Source: Bacillota bacterium (GTDB taxonomy: Bacteria > Bacillota > Limnochordia > Darwinibacteriales > Darwinibacteriaceae). Taken from it: a DNA stretch of 50,018 nucleotides. Position numbers and translations under genes: made by a program. Of this stretch, positions 6,615-14,544 are shown piece by piece. The stretch is from positions 1-50,018 of the forward strand of contig JAAYOM010000123.1 of assembly GCA_012520315.1 (NCBI GenBank), in the 5' to 3' direction. The notes beneath the pieces were generated by a model, which did no database searches, was not told the DNA's origin, and worked only from the letters and a program-made list of their open reading frames with translations. Each line of letters starts with the position of its first letter. The stretch's first letter is position 1.

Positions 6615-7304
6615 ATGAAAAGACTTTCGCTGGTTTTAAGTTTGATTTTGGTGCTTGCACTGTCCTTAGTCTCTCATGCAGCGTACATTGACGGCACGTA
6701 CGAAGCTTGGAGCGATGCTGGGGCAAGAAGCATCCAGTCGTCCAAGGTCTTTATTGAAGACGGCAAGATTGCAGCAGTTATTCTGCGCGAATTCACCGAC
6801 CTGCATGTAGAAAAGGACTGGTCAAGCTATCCCTGGCCAGAAGCTGGCGAAGCCGCACGCACCCTCGGCGCCCAATTCGTAGCCAACCAATCCGCTGAAG
6901 CAGATATCGTTACAGGTGCCACCGGCAGCAGTACAGGCTGGATCCAGGCTACGGAAAGAGCACTTATTAAAGCTAGTGACAACAAGCCTGCCCAGAAATA
7001 CTTCGACGGTACCTTCCTGGGCCGTTCTGAATGCTCCTCCTACGGCGGATACTACAAAGTGGTCTGGGTCACTTTAGAAAATGACAAAATCGTTGACTTG
7101 AAAGTCCAAAGAGTACTGCCTGATCACAGCATCCAGGATCCCGACGAGTACGGCTGGCCTTTGGAGATGGCCCGTGAAGCATACAAAGAAGCAGCATTGG
7201 CTGCCGAACCTGGCTATGTTGATGTCATCTCCGGCGCTACCGGATTGACCCATCAGCTTAACATTGCTGTACGTGATGCTTTAGACAAAGCTCTAATCAA
7301 ATAG
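6615..7304 (+). CDS. Secreted protein with two FMN-binding (RnfG-like) domains
   Basis: A 229-residue exported protein. A signal peptide (about residues 1-22, cut after SHA) is followed by two FMN-binding domain repeats. The first ends in DIVTGATGSSTGW (about 96-108) and the second in DVISGATGLTH (about 205-215). These match the Dxx(S/T)GA(T/S) motif where ApbE links FMN to Thr, as in RnfG and NqrC, so two covalent flavins are possible. The ATG follows GTGGAGG; the upstream ATG at 6576 is ignored because it puts 13 residues before the signal peptide. No partner gene adjoins it, but apbE is in the window at 21130-22161. Likely an extracytoplasmic flavin electron carrier; the redox partner is unknown. 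Confidence 0.82.
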   Translation: MKRLSLVLSLILVLALSLVSHAAYIDGTYEAWSDAGARSIQSSKVFIEDGKIAAVILREFTDLHVEKDWSSYPWPEAGEAARTLGAQFVANQSAEADIVTGATGSSTGWIQATERALIKASDNKPAQKYFDGTFLGRSECSSYGGYYKVVWVTLENDKIVDLKVQRVLPDHSIQDPDEYGWPLEMAREAYKEAALAAEPGYVDVISGATGLTHQLNIAVRDALDKALIK

Positions 7305-7318
7305 TCTTACCGCTGCCT

Positions 7319-7351
7319 AAAAAGCACCCGGCCTCGGCCAGGTGCTTTTTT
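7319..7351. terminator. Bidirectional terminator between FMN-binding protein and fabI
   Basis: AAAAAGCACC and GGTGCTTTTTT flank a GC-rich CGGCCTCGGCCA centre. A-run and T-run lie on opposite sides, so it can act on both converging transcripts. It occupies the whole 48-nt gap. Confidence 0.85.
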
Positions 7352-7352
7352 C

Positions 7353-8123
7353 TTAGAATCCCATAATGTTGTAACCCGTATCCACATAAATCACTTCACC
7401 AGTAATGCCGCCGGCCAAGTCACTGGCGAGAAAGGCAGCAGTATCTCCCACTTCCCGGCCCTCAACCGTACGCTTGAGAGGAGCCCTTTGGGCATGCACA
7501 TACAGAATGTCCAAAAATCCAGAGACACCCCGGGCCGCCACAGTATTGATAGGCCCTGCCGATATAGCATTCACCCTCACCCCTGCCGGCCCAAGGTCAT
7601 GGGCTAAATAGCGGACACTGGCTTCCAAAGCAGCTTTGGCCACACCCATAACATTATAGCTAGGCATTACCTTTTCTGACCCATAGTACGTTAGGGTTAT
7701 AATACTGGCTTTATCGCCAAAGAGGGGGCTTAAAGCCCTAGATAGAGCTACCAGTGAATAGGCGCTGATTTCCAGTGCGGTCAGAAAATGCTCCCGCTCA
7801 GTTAGGAGATAGGCATTCTGCAACGCTTCCCGGGGCGCAAAGGCCAAGGAATGTACCAGCCCGTGAATGGTACCGGCCTTCTCCCTAATGCTGGCCTGTA
7901 CCCTGTCGATCTGCTCAGGATCGGAAACATCACAGGGCAGAACTGCCACAGGTTTGTGATTCAATTCCTGGGCCAGCTCTTCCACTGCAGTCTTGGTTCG
8001 CTCGTTTTGGTAGCCTAAAATCAGTTCTGCACCCTGGGCATCCATTGACTTTGCTATTGCCCAGGCGATACTGCGCTTATTGGCAATGTTAAAAATAGCT
8101 ATACGCTTTCCTTGCAGCAACAC
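7353..8123 (-). CDS. fabI: Enoyl-[acyl-carrier-protein] reductase, FabI type
   Basis: Last step of the fatty acid elongation cycle, reducing trans-2-enoyl-ACP with NADH. An SDR fold: IANKRSIAWAIAK near the N-terminus (family cofactor loop), LVHSLAFAPRE, the Tyr of SLVALSRAL and catalytic Tyr/Lys in YYGSEKVMPSYNVMGVAKAALE, then GPINTVAARGVSGF. Alignment with typical FabI starts (x-LLQGKRI..ANKRSIAW) and a GAGGTG site favour GTG at 8123, giving 256 residues. In-frame ATGs at 8165 and 8174 would add 14-17 residues. The gene follows rex, and may share its transcript and redox control. Confidence 0.9.
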   Translation of the reverse strand: MLLQGKRIAIFNIANKRSIAWAIAKSMDAQGAELILGYQNERTKTAVEELAQELNHKPVAVLPCDVSDPEQIDRVQASIREKAGTIHGLVHSLAFAPREALQNAYLLTEREHFLTALEISAYSLVALSRALSPLFGDKASIITLTYYGSEKVMPSYNVMGVAKAALEASVRYLAHDLGPAGVRVNAISAGPINTVAARGVSGFLDILYVHAQRAPLKRTVEGREVGDTAAFLASDLAGGITGEVIYVDTGYNIMGF

Positions 8124-8206
8124 ATACACCTCACCATTTGTTTGTGTAAGGATATTATGCACCATTTTCAACATTCCTGCGCACCACTTTTATGATCTGG
8201 TCCTAA

Positions 8207-8872
8207 CTACTCGCTGCTCCCCCCGAAACCCCGCTCATTCAAGCGAAACGCCAAGCGCAAAAGGCTGTCAGTCAAGTGCATATCCTCTACGATCACTTCA
8301 TCGGGAACAGTCAGGTTAGTTGGGGAGTAGTTCCAGATGCTGGGAACACCACCTGCTGTGAAAATATCGCAGACACTTTGCCCCGCTTCTTTAGGGGTTG
8401 CAATAATGCCAATATCAGTCTGATTCTCCTTGAGGTATTCGGGCAGTTCGTCTAAGGAACGGATAACACATCCTGCATGGTGATTGCCGATTAAGTGGGG
8501 ATCAATATCAAAAATCGCCTTCAGGTCAAAACCCTGTTTACGAAATCCTTCATAGCTGCCGATGGCCTTGCCCAAGTTCCCCGCTCCCACCAGCACCATG
8601 GAGTACACCCTCTGCAGGCCTAGAATCTGTTTCACCTGCTGCAAAAGTTCAGAGACATTATAACCGTAGCCCTGCTGGCCGAAGGAACCGAAGTAGCTTA
8701 AATCGGAGCGGATCTGGGCTGCGGTGAAATCCAGGGCCTCACCTAGCTGAGCTGAGGCAATGCGTTCAACTCCTGCTGACTCCAACTCTGTCAGGTAGCG
8801 AAAATAGATAGGCAGGCGAACGACAACGCCTTGAGGAACTGCCTCGCCCTTTTTCCTCCCACGTAATGTCAT
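8207..8872 (-). CDS. rex: Redox-sensing transcriptional repressor Rex
   Basis: Dimeric repressor that leaves DNA when NADH/NAD+ rises. The 221 residues have the N-terminal winged helix with RLPIYFRYLTELESAGVERI (about 19-38) and IRSDLSYFGSFG (about 53-64). The Rossmann domain has VLVGAGNLGKAIGSYEGF (about 92-109) and IFDIDPHLIG, and the C-terminal swapped helix ends LTDSLLRLAFRL. The ATG follows AAGGAGG. A TTGT..ACAA box lies 33 bp upstream (8906-8923), as expected for autorepression. fabI follows. Candidate distant target: the rnf operon (27080-27097). Confidence 0.96.
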   Translation of the reverse strand: MTLRGRKKGEAVPQGVVVRLPIYFRYLTELESAGVERIASAQLGEALDFTAAQIRSDLSYFGSFGQQGYGYNVSELLQQVKQILGLQRVYSMVLVGAGNLGKAIGSYEGFRKQGFDLKAIFDIDPHLIGNHHAGCVIRSLDELPEYLKENQTDIGIIATPKEAGQSVCDIFTAGGVPSIWNYSPTNLTVPDEVIVEDMHLTDSLLRLAFRLNERGFGGSSE

Positions 8873-8905
8873 AATAGTCCTCCTTGAAGATAAGTATGCT
8901 TGTTC

Positions 8906-8923
8906 TTGTTAATTATTCGACAA
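8906..8923. promoter_or_regulatory. Candidate Rex operator upstream of rex
   Basis: The 18-mer TTGTTAATTATTCGACAA has the Rex layout TTGTTAA-N4-TTAACAA, with two mismatches in the second half. It ends 33 bp before the rex ATG, where a repressor would block transcription. Confidence 0.7.
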
Positions 8924-8954
8924 GATGACCTTGCATTCCTTTTCACAAGGAAGA

Positions 8955-9428
8955 TTATCTCACCACAATCTCCCTGGACTCTTCCAGCGAAAGCCCTGTG
9001 ACGCCGTCATGGACTGTGATTACTGTTTTATAAGTTCCCCCCGGTGCCCACCAGGGAATATCCACCCAGATGTAGAACCAGGTAGTTGCAGGCGGATCTA
9101 GATACCATTCCTCAAGTTCCAGTACATCTTTCTGAGTAAAGAGGCGCAGGCCTCCGGTTGTTTCCAAAGCCACATCCACAGTCAAATCCAGAAAGAAGAA
9201 CTTGCCTTCCTGTCCGACACCGAAGCCTGCCACTTCCAGATAGGCATAGCCCCGTTCGCCCCGGGAAAATTCTCCTGAAAGGTTAGGGTCATAATCGCCC
9301 TCACCCCGCACTTCATAGGCCCACTCGGCCACTGGAAAGTGCATTGCATCGGCCTCCACCGACTCAGCCAGAGCGAAATTCGGGCAGGCCAAACCTAAAA
9401 AGATACATAGGATTAACACTGTGAACAT
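8955..9428 (-). CDS. Secreted hypothetical protein
   Basis: Not recognised. The 157 residues start with a signal peptide (hydrophobic 1-15, cut near ALA-ES at about 20-21). The mature part is rich in aromatic residues and beta-strand patterns, with many Trp/Tyr (EEWYLDPPATTWFYIWVDIPWWAPG, about residues 105-129) and a final GVTGLSLEESREIVV strand. This looks like one or two Ig-like or jelly-roll domains, but no family can be named. The ATG follows AGGGG. It stands alone between rex and a divergent gene, so context says little. Confidence 0.65.
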   Translation of the reverse strand: MFTVLILCIFLGLACPNFALAESVEADAMHFPVAEWAYEVRGEGDYDPNLSGEFSRGERGYAYLEVAGFGVGQEGKFFFLDLTVDVALETTGGLRLFTQKDVLELEEWYLDPPATTWFYIWVDIPWWAPGGTYKTVITVHDGVTGLSLEESREIVVR

Positions 9429-9465
9429 ATAGATACCCCTATTCTAACTAGGATTTGGCGCACTT

Positions 9466-9831
9466 ATGTGTAATACTCTAAGTAGGGAAAGGATGAGACG
9501 CTTGCTTAAAGAGTTGAACCTAGGTACTTGGAGTCGACCCACAGATAAATCTGCCGTTTATTTGGAAATCGCCCCCGGTGACCAATGGGGAATTCGGGTA
9601 ACCCTCATCGACGATTACGCCAAGGTTGAAGCTGTTGACGGGCCTAAAGGTGTCTGGTACAAAGCAGCTGATCGCTATTCGACAACCATCCACCCGCCAA
9701 GGTTTTTAGAACGGCTGGCAGGCATTACTCTTGAAGAAAAGATCATGGCTGAGGTCAAGAAAAAACGCCTCGTAGCCCAGGAAGAAAATGCACGCCTGAG
9801 GAAGGATCGAATTGTACCCGCTGAGGACTAG
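9466..9831 (+). CDS. Hypothetical protein upstream of a metallophosphoesterase
   Basis: A 121-residue cytoplasmic protein without a recognised family. It has a basic N-terminal helix, a compact alpha/beta middle (VYLEIAPGDQWGIRVTLIDD, about 31-50) and a charged C-terminal helix (about 83-114, Lys/Glu/Arg-rich). It ends where the next gene's longest frame begins; the functional start of that gene is 24 nt further on, so the two are probably cotranscribed. The start is uncertain: ATG at 9466 lacks a clear ribosome site, and an ATG at 9493 directly follows AGGGAAAGG. Confidence 0.6.
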   Translation: MCNTLSRERMRRLLKELNLGTWSRPTDKSAVYLEIAPGDQWGIRVTLIDDYAKVEAVDGPKGVWYKAADRYSTTIHPPRFLERLAGITLEEKIMAEVKKKRLVAQEENARLRKDRIVPAED

Positions 9832-9854
9832 TGGGTAGGTTGGGAGGAGCTAGT

Positions 9855-10466
9855 TTGAAGTTCTTGATTGTTGGTGACACCGTTGACCCACAATTATATG
9901 ACCATTTCCGGCGCGACCGCTTTCCTGATCACATCGAAGCAATTCTCTCCGTCGGCGATTTGCCAACCTGGTACCTGTCCTATCTTATGTCGGTCTTTAA
10001 CGCCCCCCTCTATTATGTGAGGGGTAATCATGATACCATCTATGACAGCAGTCCTCCGGAGTTCGCCCATGATGTTCATGGCAGGGTCATCGAGTTTAAG
10101 GGCCTGACTATGGTGGGCTTTGAAGGAGCCATGTACCATGGCCACCAGTCAGCTGTGCAGTATACAGAACGTCAAATGCGGGCGATCTGGAAAAAGACTG
10201 CATGGCGTTTTTTGCTGGGACGCAAAATTGACATCGTCCTGACCCACGCGCCCCCCTTCGGCATTCATGATGCCGAAGATCCCTGTCACCAGGGATTTTT
10301 GACCTTCTCCCGCATCATTCACAAGTACAAACCCCGCTATTTTATTCACGGCCATACCCATCTCAGCTACGGGCTGAAGCAAAATCGAATCGACATTGTC
10401 AACGATACCACCGTGATCAATGGCTACGGTTTTCATATACTGGAAATTGAAGATCCCGAGAGGTGA
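9855..10466 (+). CDS. Metallophosphoesterase family protein
   Basis: Calcineurin-type phosphoesterase of 203 residues with the metal motifs in order: GDTVD (residues 7-11), SVGDLP, RGNHD, THAPP and HGHTH near the C-terminus. The first motif lacks the usual Asp-x-His; DTVDP at this place is, to my knowledge, typical of one Firmicutes branch and not a defect. Substrate unknown. The start is TTG at 9855, 5 nt after GGGAGGAG; the GTG at 9831 precedes that site and is rejected. The nth gene follows after 7 nt, so cotranscription with DNA repair is likely. Confidence 0.82.
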   Translation: MKFLIVGDTVDPQLYDHFRRDRFPDHIEAILSVGDLPTWYLSYLMSVFNAPLYYVRGNHDTIYDSSPPEFAHDVHGRVIEFKGLTMVGFEGAMYHGHQSAVQYTERQMRAIWKKTAWRFLLGRKIDIVLTHAPPFGIHDAEDPCHQGFLTFSRIIHKYKPRYFIHGHTHLSYGLKQNRIDIVNDTTVINGYGFHILEIEDPER

Positions 10467-10473
10467 GTTGAAG

Positions 10474-11094
10474 ATGACAGAAGTATTATCCCTGCTGCGC
10501 TCCATGTACCCCGAGGCTGCTACCGAACTTAATCACGAAAACCCCTTCGAGCTTCTCGTGGCCACCATCCTCTCGGCCCAATGCACAGATGAAAGAGTAA
10601 ATATCATTACCGAGAACCTTTTTCCTGCCTTCCCCACCGCCCATGACCTGGCCCAGGCCTCCTTCGAGGAGGTGGCAGGTCTGATCAAAAGCGCTGGTCT
10701 CTGGCAGACCAAGGCCCGCAACCTGATCAAAACCGCACAGATTCTGGCGGACAAGTATGGCGGCCAAGTTCCCCGAACCCGGGAAGAGCTTGAGGAACTG
10801 CCTGGCGTGGGACGCAAAACCGCGAGCGTGATTTTAGCCAATGCCTTCCAGATACCGGCTATTGCCGTAGACACCCACGTTTTTCGAGTTGCCAACCGCC
10901 TTGGCCTCGCCCAGGCATCAAATCCTTATCAAACCGAGCTCCAGCTGATGGAGGCCATCCCCCAGGAAGACTGGATCGATGCCCACCACTGGCTGATCAG
11001 ACACGGACGGGCTCTCTGCAAAGCTCGCAATCCCCTCTGCGCCAGCTGTCCCCTGGCACCCCACTGCGCCTATTTCCAAAATAATTTGTCCTAA
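10474..11094 (+). CDS. nth: Endonuclease III
   Basis: Base-excision DNA glycosylase and AP lyase for oxidised pyrimidines. The 206 residues carry the helix-hairpin-helix LPGVGRKTASVIL (about 109-121) with the catalytic Lys, the catalytic Asp in VDTHVFRVANRLGL, and the C-terminal 4Fe-4S loop with cysteine spacing C-x6-C-x2-C-x5-C (CKARNPLC.SC..C). The ATG at 10474 follows GAGAGGTGA; the longer frame from 10420 overlaps the upstream gene and lacks a site. The 3' end overlaps the converging membrane protein gene by 4 nt. Confidence 0.95.
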   Translation: MTEVLSLLRSMYPEAATELNHENPFELLVATILSAQCTDERVNIITENLFPAFPTAHDLAQASFEEVAGLIKSAGLWQTKARNLIKTAQILADKYGGQVPRTREELEELPGVGRKTASVILANAFQIPAIAVDTHVFRVANRLGLAQASNPYQTELQLMEAIPQEDWIDAHHWLIRHGRALCKARNPLCASCPLAPHCAYFQNNLS

Positions 11095-12545
11095 TTTCCG
11101 CCGAACAGGGCTGCTGCTGTGGCCTCAGAGAGACTAAGGAGAAGATTAGACGGCAGCAGGTCAAAAATTACTGTAGCTATGGCCAGAATCACTACCGGCG
11201 CCAGCATCTTGTAGCCGGGCTCTTTAATGCCTGAAAAGTCATGTTCTTCCTCCCTAAAGAAGGCATTAATCACAATTGGCAGGTAGTAAACGGCGTTTAA
11301 CAGGCTGGAAATTAGAAGCACTACCGCGCTCAAGGGCTGATTTACTTCTAAAGCGCCCAAACCTAAAAGCCACTTGCTTAAAAATCCATTAAAGGGCGGA
11401 ATGCCAATCATCGACAAAGAACACATGGTGAAACAGGCCAACGTGATTGGCAGGCGCCTTCCGATACCCTTAAAGTCCTGAATCTGTGTTTTTCCAGTTA
11501 AGAGAATCATTGTGCCTGCGATTAGGAACAGGCAAGATTTCATAATGGCATGGGTAAATATGTGAAAAACATCTCCAACCAAGGCCTGCTTAGAAAGGAG
11601 CGCCATGCCTAAGAGCACATACCCCATCTGGGCCACGCTAGAATAGGCCAGGCGGCGTTTGAGGTTGGTCTGCATAATGGCAAAAACCGATCCCAGCAGG
11701 ATAGTTAGAATCGCCCCCACCAGCAGCAGATTGATCCAGCCGACTTCCTTTAAGAAACGGAACTCATAGACATTGAAGATGATGCGCAAGAGGCCGAAGG
11801 CTCCAATCTTCAACATAATCCCAGACAAGAGTGCACTGGCAGGTGAAGGCGCCACAGGGTGTGCCTCCGGCAGCCAGACATGGAGCGGAAACATCCCCGC
11901 CTTCACCCCAAAGCCGATTAAAAAGCCGATGAAGGATACCAGGGACAAAGTGCTGCTAGTGGCGATAAATCCACCTTCAGCGAAAGCTACTGTGCCGGTT
12001 AGGCTGTAGACGCCGAGGATGCCAAAGAGCAGCGCCAAGCCTCCGCCTATGGTCATAATCAGATAGAGAAAGCCGGCCCTCATCGCCTTGGCACCTCCCT
12101 CCTGGATAACAAGGACATAGGAGGCAAAACTCATCAGCTCGAAAAACAGGAAGAGCGTGAGCAAGTCGCCTGAAATCAGCGTGCCTAAAGTAGCCCCGAA
12201 TGTAATTAAGGTAAAGGTATGATAACGCTTAATGTTGTGCGCTGTTTTCATGTAATCAAAAGAATAAATCGTAACTAAAAGCCAGATCACAGAAGCAATT
12301 GTCACCAGCACAGCACTGAGCCAGTCTAGGCGAAATGAAACGCCGAAGGGATGGAGGATCTGAGAATACTTTAGAACCACAACCCCCGTATCATTTTGCA
12401 GGTATGAGTAAAGTAACAGGCCCAAAAGTCCGGTGACAGCAGTAACCGCCAGCACAAATCCATCTCTGAACCGGTCACTCATCTTTACTGTATAAACCAC
12501 CAAGCCGCCGATAATAGGAAGAAAAATGATCAGAAACGGAAGCAT
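11091..12545 (-). CDS. Orphan complex I/Mrp-type antiporter subunit
   Basis: A 484-residue polytopic protein with about 14 membrane helices of the NuoL/M/N-MrpA/D-HyfB superfamily. LDWLSAVLV, FFELMSFASYVLV (Glu in helix 5), GVKAGMFPLHVWLPEAHPVAPSPASALLSG (about residues 215-244) and FHIFTHAIMKSCLFL with the discontinuous helix and Lys are all recognisable. These subunits conduct protons or exchange Na+/H+. No other nuo, mrp, hyf or mbh genes are beside it; neighbours are nth and a PBP. It may work alone as an antiporter or belong to a complex encoded elsewhere. ATG follows AAGGAGTGG. MrpD/HyfB-like is the best family description. Confidence 0.85.
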   Translation of the reverse strand: MLPFLIIFLPIIGGLVVYTVKMSDRFRDGFVLAVTAVTGLLGLLLYSYLQNDTGVVVLKYSQILHPFGVSFRLDWLSAVLVTIASVIWLLVTIYSFDYMKTAHNIKRYHTFTLITFGATLGTLISGDLLTLFLFFELMSFASYVLVIQEGGAKAMRAGFLYLIMTIGGGLALLFGILGVYSLTGTVAFAEGGFIATSSTLSLVSFIGFLIGFGVKAGMFPLHVWLPEAHPVAPSPASALLSGIMLKIGAFGLLRIIFNVYEFRFLKEVGWINLLLVGAILTILLGSVFAIMQTNLKRRLAYSSVAQMGYVLLGMALLSKQALVGDVFHIFTHAIMKSCLFLIAGTMILLTGKTQIQDFKGIGRRLPITLACFTMCSLSMIGIPPFNGFLSKWLLGLGALEVNQPLSAVVLLISSLLNAVYYLPIVINAFFREEEHDFSGIKEPGYKMLAPVVILAIATVIFDLLPSNLLLSLSEATAAALFGGN

Positions 12546-12613
12546 ATGCCCACTCCTTGTTCTTTGAACTTCATCTGTCCTATTCTCCTTGCCGGCTGAT
12601 TCTCCTTCTCAAT

Positions 12614-14542
12614 TTAGGCACCGTAAGGACTTGGCTGTTCTGTACTTACCTGGGTCTCATCAAGATCGGTATAGATATAGACCATACTCCCTTCATCCAC
12701 CATGGCCTCAGGGGCAGGCACCTGCCCAATAATTCTCGTTCCTGGGCCCACAACTTCCACCCGAAAACCCCTTTGCTTTAAGATGCTGGCAGCCTCTTCC
12801 ACCTCCAGATTGCCCACATCGGTAACTGCAACCTGTTTGCGTCCGCTGCTCTTGGCGGCTTTGGCCTCAACACCCAAATAAGGCAGGGCCTTACTGGCCA
12901 GCCGGGCAAAAACCGGCGAGGCAATGATCCCGCCGTAAAAGGCGCCCTGGGGCTCCCATAAGACCAAAAGGGCGGCCATTTTCGGATCATCCTTAGGGGC
13001 AAATCCGGCAAAGGAGGTCACCATTTTCGAGTGGGAATAGCGCCCATGCTCCACCAGCTGGGCGGTTCCTGTCTTGCCCGCCACATCATAGCCGGGCACC
13101 TCGGCCCGTTTTCCTGAACCGATTTCTACCGCAGTTCGCAAAACATAGGCCGTTGTGTTGGCAGCTTCAGTCCCCACCACCTGTCTCTGCTCGGGAATAT
13201 CAGGGGGGAAACTGCCCTCTGCGGTGACCAGTTCCTTCACATAGTGGGGAACAGAATAGATGCCGTCATTGGCAATTGCCCCAAAGCCAGCCAATAGCTG
13301 GATTGGAGTTACAGTCAAACCCTGCCCAAAGCCAATATTGGCCCAGGTGACCAGGGGTATGCTCTCCGCCGGCGGACGCAGCGTTCCGCCAACCTCTCCG
13401 GGAAAATCAATCCCTGTTTTGTACCCCAAGTTGAAGCTGACCAGCCCTTCGTAAAACCTCTGGGGACCTAAGTCCAGGGCCAGTTTAGCGTAATAGGGGT
13501 TGCAGGAGTTTTGCATCGTCTGGGCAAAGGTCTGGGAGCCATGGCCGCCCCGGTTCCAGCAGCGGACATTCCAGCCCGAAACTCGAATATAGCCTGGATC
13601 AAAAAAGCCTGAACTGAGTGAGGCAACCCCCTCATTAAGGGCAATGGCCGCAGTCACGCCTTTAAAGGTAGAGCCCGGTTCGTAGGTATCCGTCACCGCA
13701 ATATTCTTGCGGTTGGCCACCGGGTAATTCTGAAAATCTTCAATATCATAGCTGGGATAGATGGCAGTCGCTAGAATCTCACCATTTTGGGGATCCATCA
13801 TCAGAATCAGACCCAAACGGGAGCCCGTTTCTAATGTGGCCCGGCGCACCTCCTCTTCCGCCATACGCTGCAGGAAAATGTCAAGGGTCAGAACCAGATC
13901 GCCACCCCGCTCCCCGGGCAGGTAGCCCCGGATACCATCTTCCAATGCCCTGCCGTGGGCATCCCGCTCAAACACGGTCTGACCTGGCTTGCCCCTTAAG
14001 AACTCATCGTAATACAGCTCCAGCCCTTCCAAGCCCTGGTTGTCAATACCCACCAGGCCCAAAACTTGAGGCGCGACAGAACCGTAGGGGTAAATCCGGG
14101 TGGAGGTGGGAATTACGCCAATGCCTGGCAGATCCAGGGCAATAATCTCTCTGGCCTCCCTATCCCCCACCTTTTTCTTCAGCCACTCTGTGGCCGAACG
14201 CTTGGTCAGGCGCCTGAGGATAAACTCTTCTTCCAGTTCCAGAATATCAGCTAAGATTGCGGCAGTGCGCTGTGCATCCTCAACCTCGGCTGGAATGGCA
14301 TAGACTGTGTGGGCACTTACGCTCATGGCCAAGGGCACCCCATTGCGGTCAAAAATTGTCCCCCGCAAGCCTTCAATAGGGATTTTTTGGATGCGCTGTT
14401 CTACAGCCTTCGTCTGGAAAAAGTCGTTTTGCCAAAGCTGCAGATAGCCCAGGCGCCCCGCCAAAAAAATGCTTCCTACCAGCATAATAATGAGCAGTGT
14501 CAGAATTCTTCTTTGAATCAGGCGTTCAGATATTTTCCCCAT
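12614..14542 (-). CDS. Class B penicillin-binding protein with PASTA domain (SpoVD/PBP2 type)
   Basis: Peptidoglycan D,D-transpeptidase anchored by one N-terminal membrane segment (about residues 13-33). The dimerisation domain with RGTIFDRNGVPLA follows. The catalytic domain has SxxK as GSTFKG (about 294-299), SxN as NSCNPYY and KTG as GKTGTAQ (about 492-498). A single C-terminal PASTA domain (about 570-628) is present. The 642-residue length and PASTA domain fit SpoVD and septal PBP2 proteins. The ATG lies 2 nt past the carboxypeptidase stop codon, so both are translated from one message. Septal versus spore-cortex role cannot be decided here; no mur/fts genes adjoin. Confidence 0.93.
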   Translation of the reverse strand: MGKISERLIQRRILTLLIIMLVGSIFLAGRLGYLQLWQNDFFQTKAVEQRIQKIPIEGLRGTIFDRNGVPLAMSVSAHTVYAIPAEVEDAQRTAAILADILELEEEFILRRLTKRSATEWLKKKVGDREAREIIALDLPGIGVIPTSTRIYPYGSVAPQVLGLVGIDNQGLEGLELYYDEFLRGKPGQTVFERDAHGRALEDGIRGYLPGERGGDLVLTLDIFLQRMAEEEVRRATLETGSRLGLILMMDPQNGEILATAIYPSYDIEDFQNYPVANRKNIAVTDTYEPGSTFKGVTAAIALNEGVASLSSGFFDPGYIRVSGWNVRCWNRGGHGSQTFAQTMQNSCNPYYAKLALDLGPQRFYEGLVSFNLGYKTGIDFPGEVGGTLRPPAESIPLVTWANIGFGQGLTVTPIQLLAGFGAIANDGIYSVPHYVKELVTAEGSFPPDIPEQRQVVGTEAANTTAYVLRTAVEIGSGKRAEVPGYDVAGKTGTAQLVEHGRYSHSKMVTSFAGFAPKDDPKMAALLVLWEPQGAFYGGIIASPVFARLASKALPYLGVEAKAAKSSGRKQVAVTDVGNLEVEEAASILKQRGFRVEVVGPGTRIIGQVPAPEAMVDEGSMVYIYTDLDETQVSTEQPSPYGA

Positions 14543-14544
14543 AG

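Noticed and set aside
9855-9920. Loss of the metal-binding His in the metallophosphoesterase first motif
   Set aside because: DTVDP at this site appears typical for this branch of the family, so it is not evidence of a broken gene.
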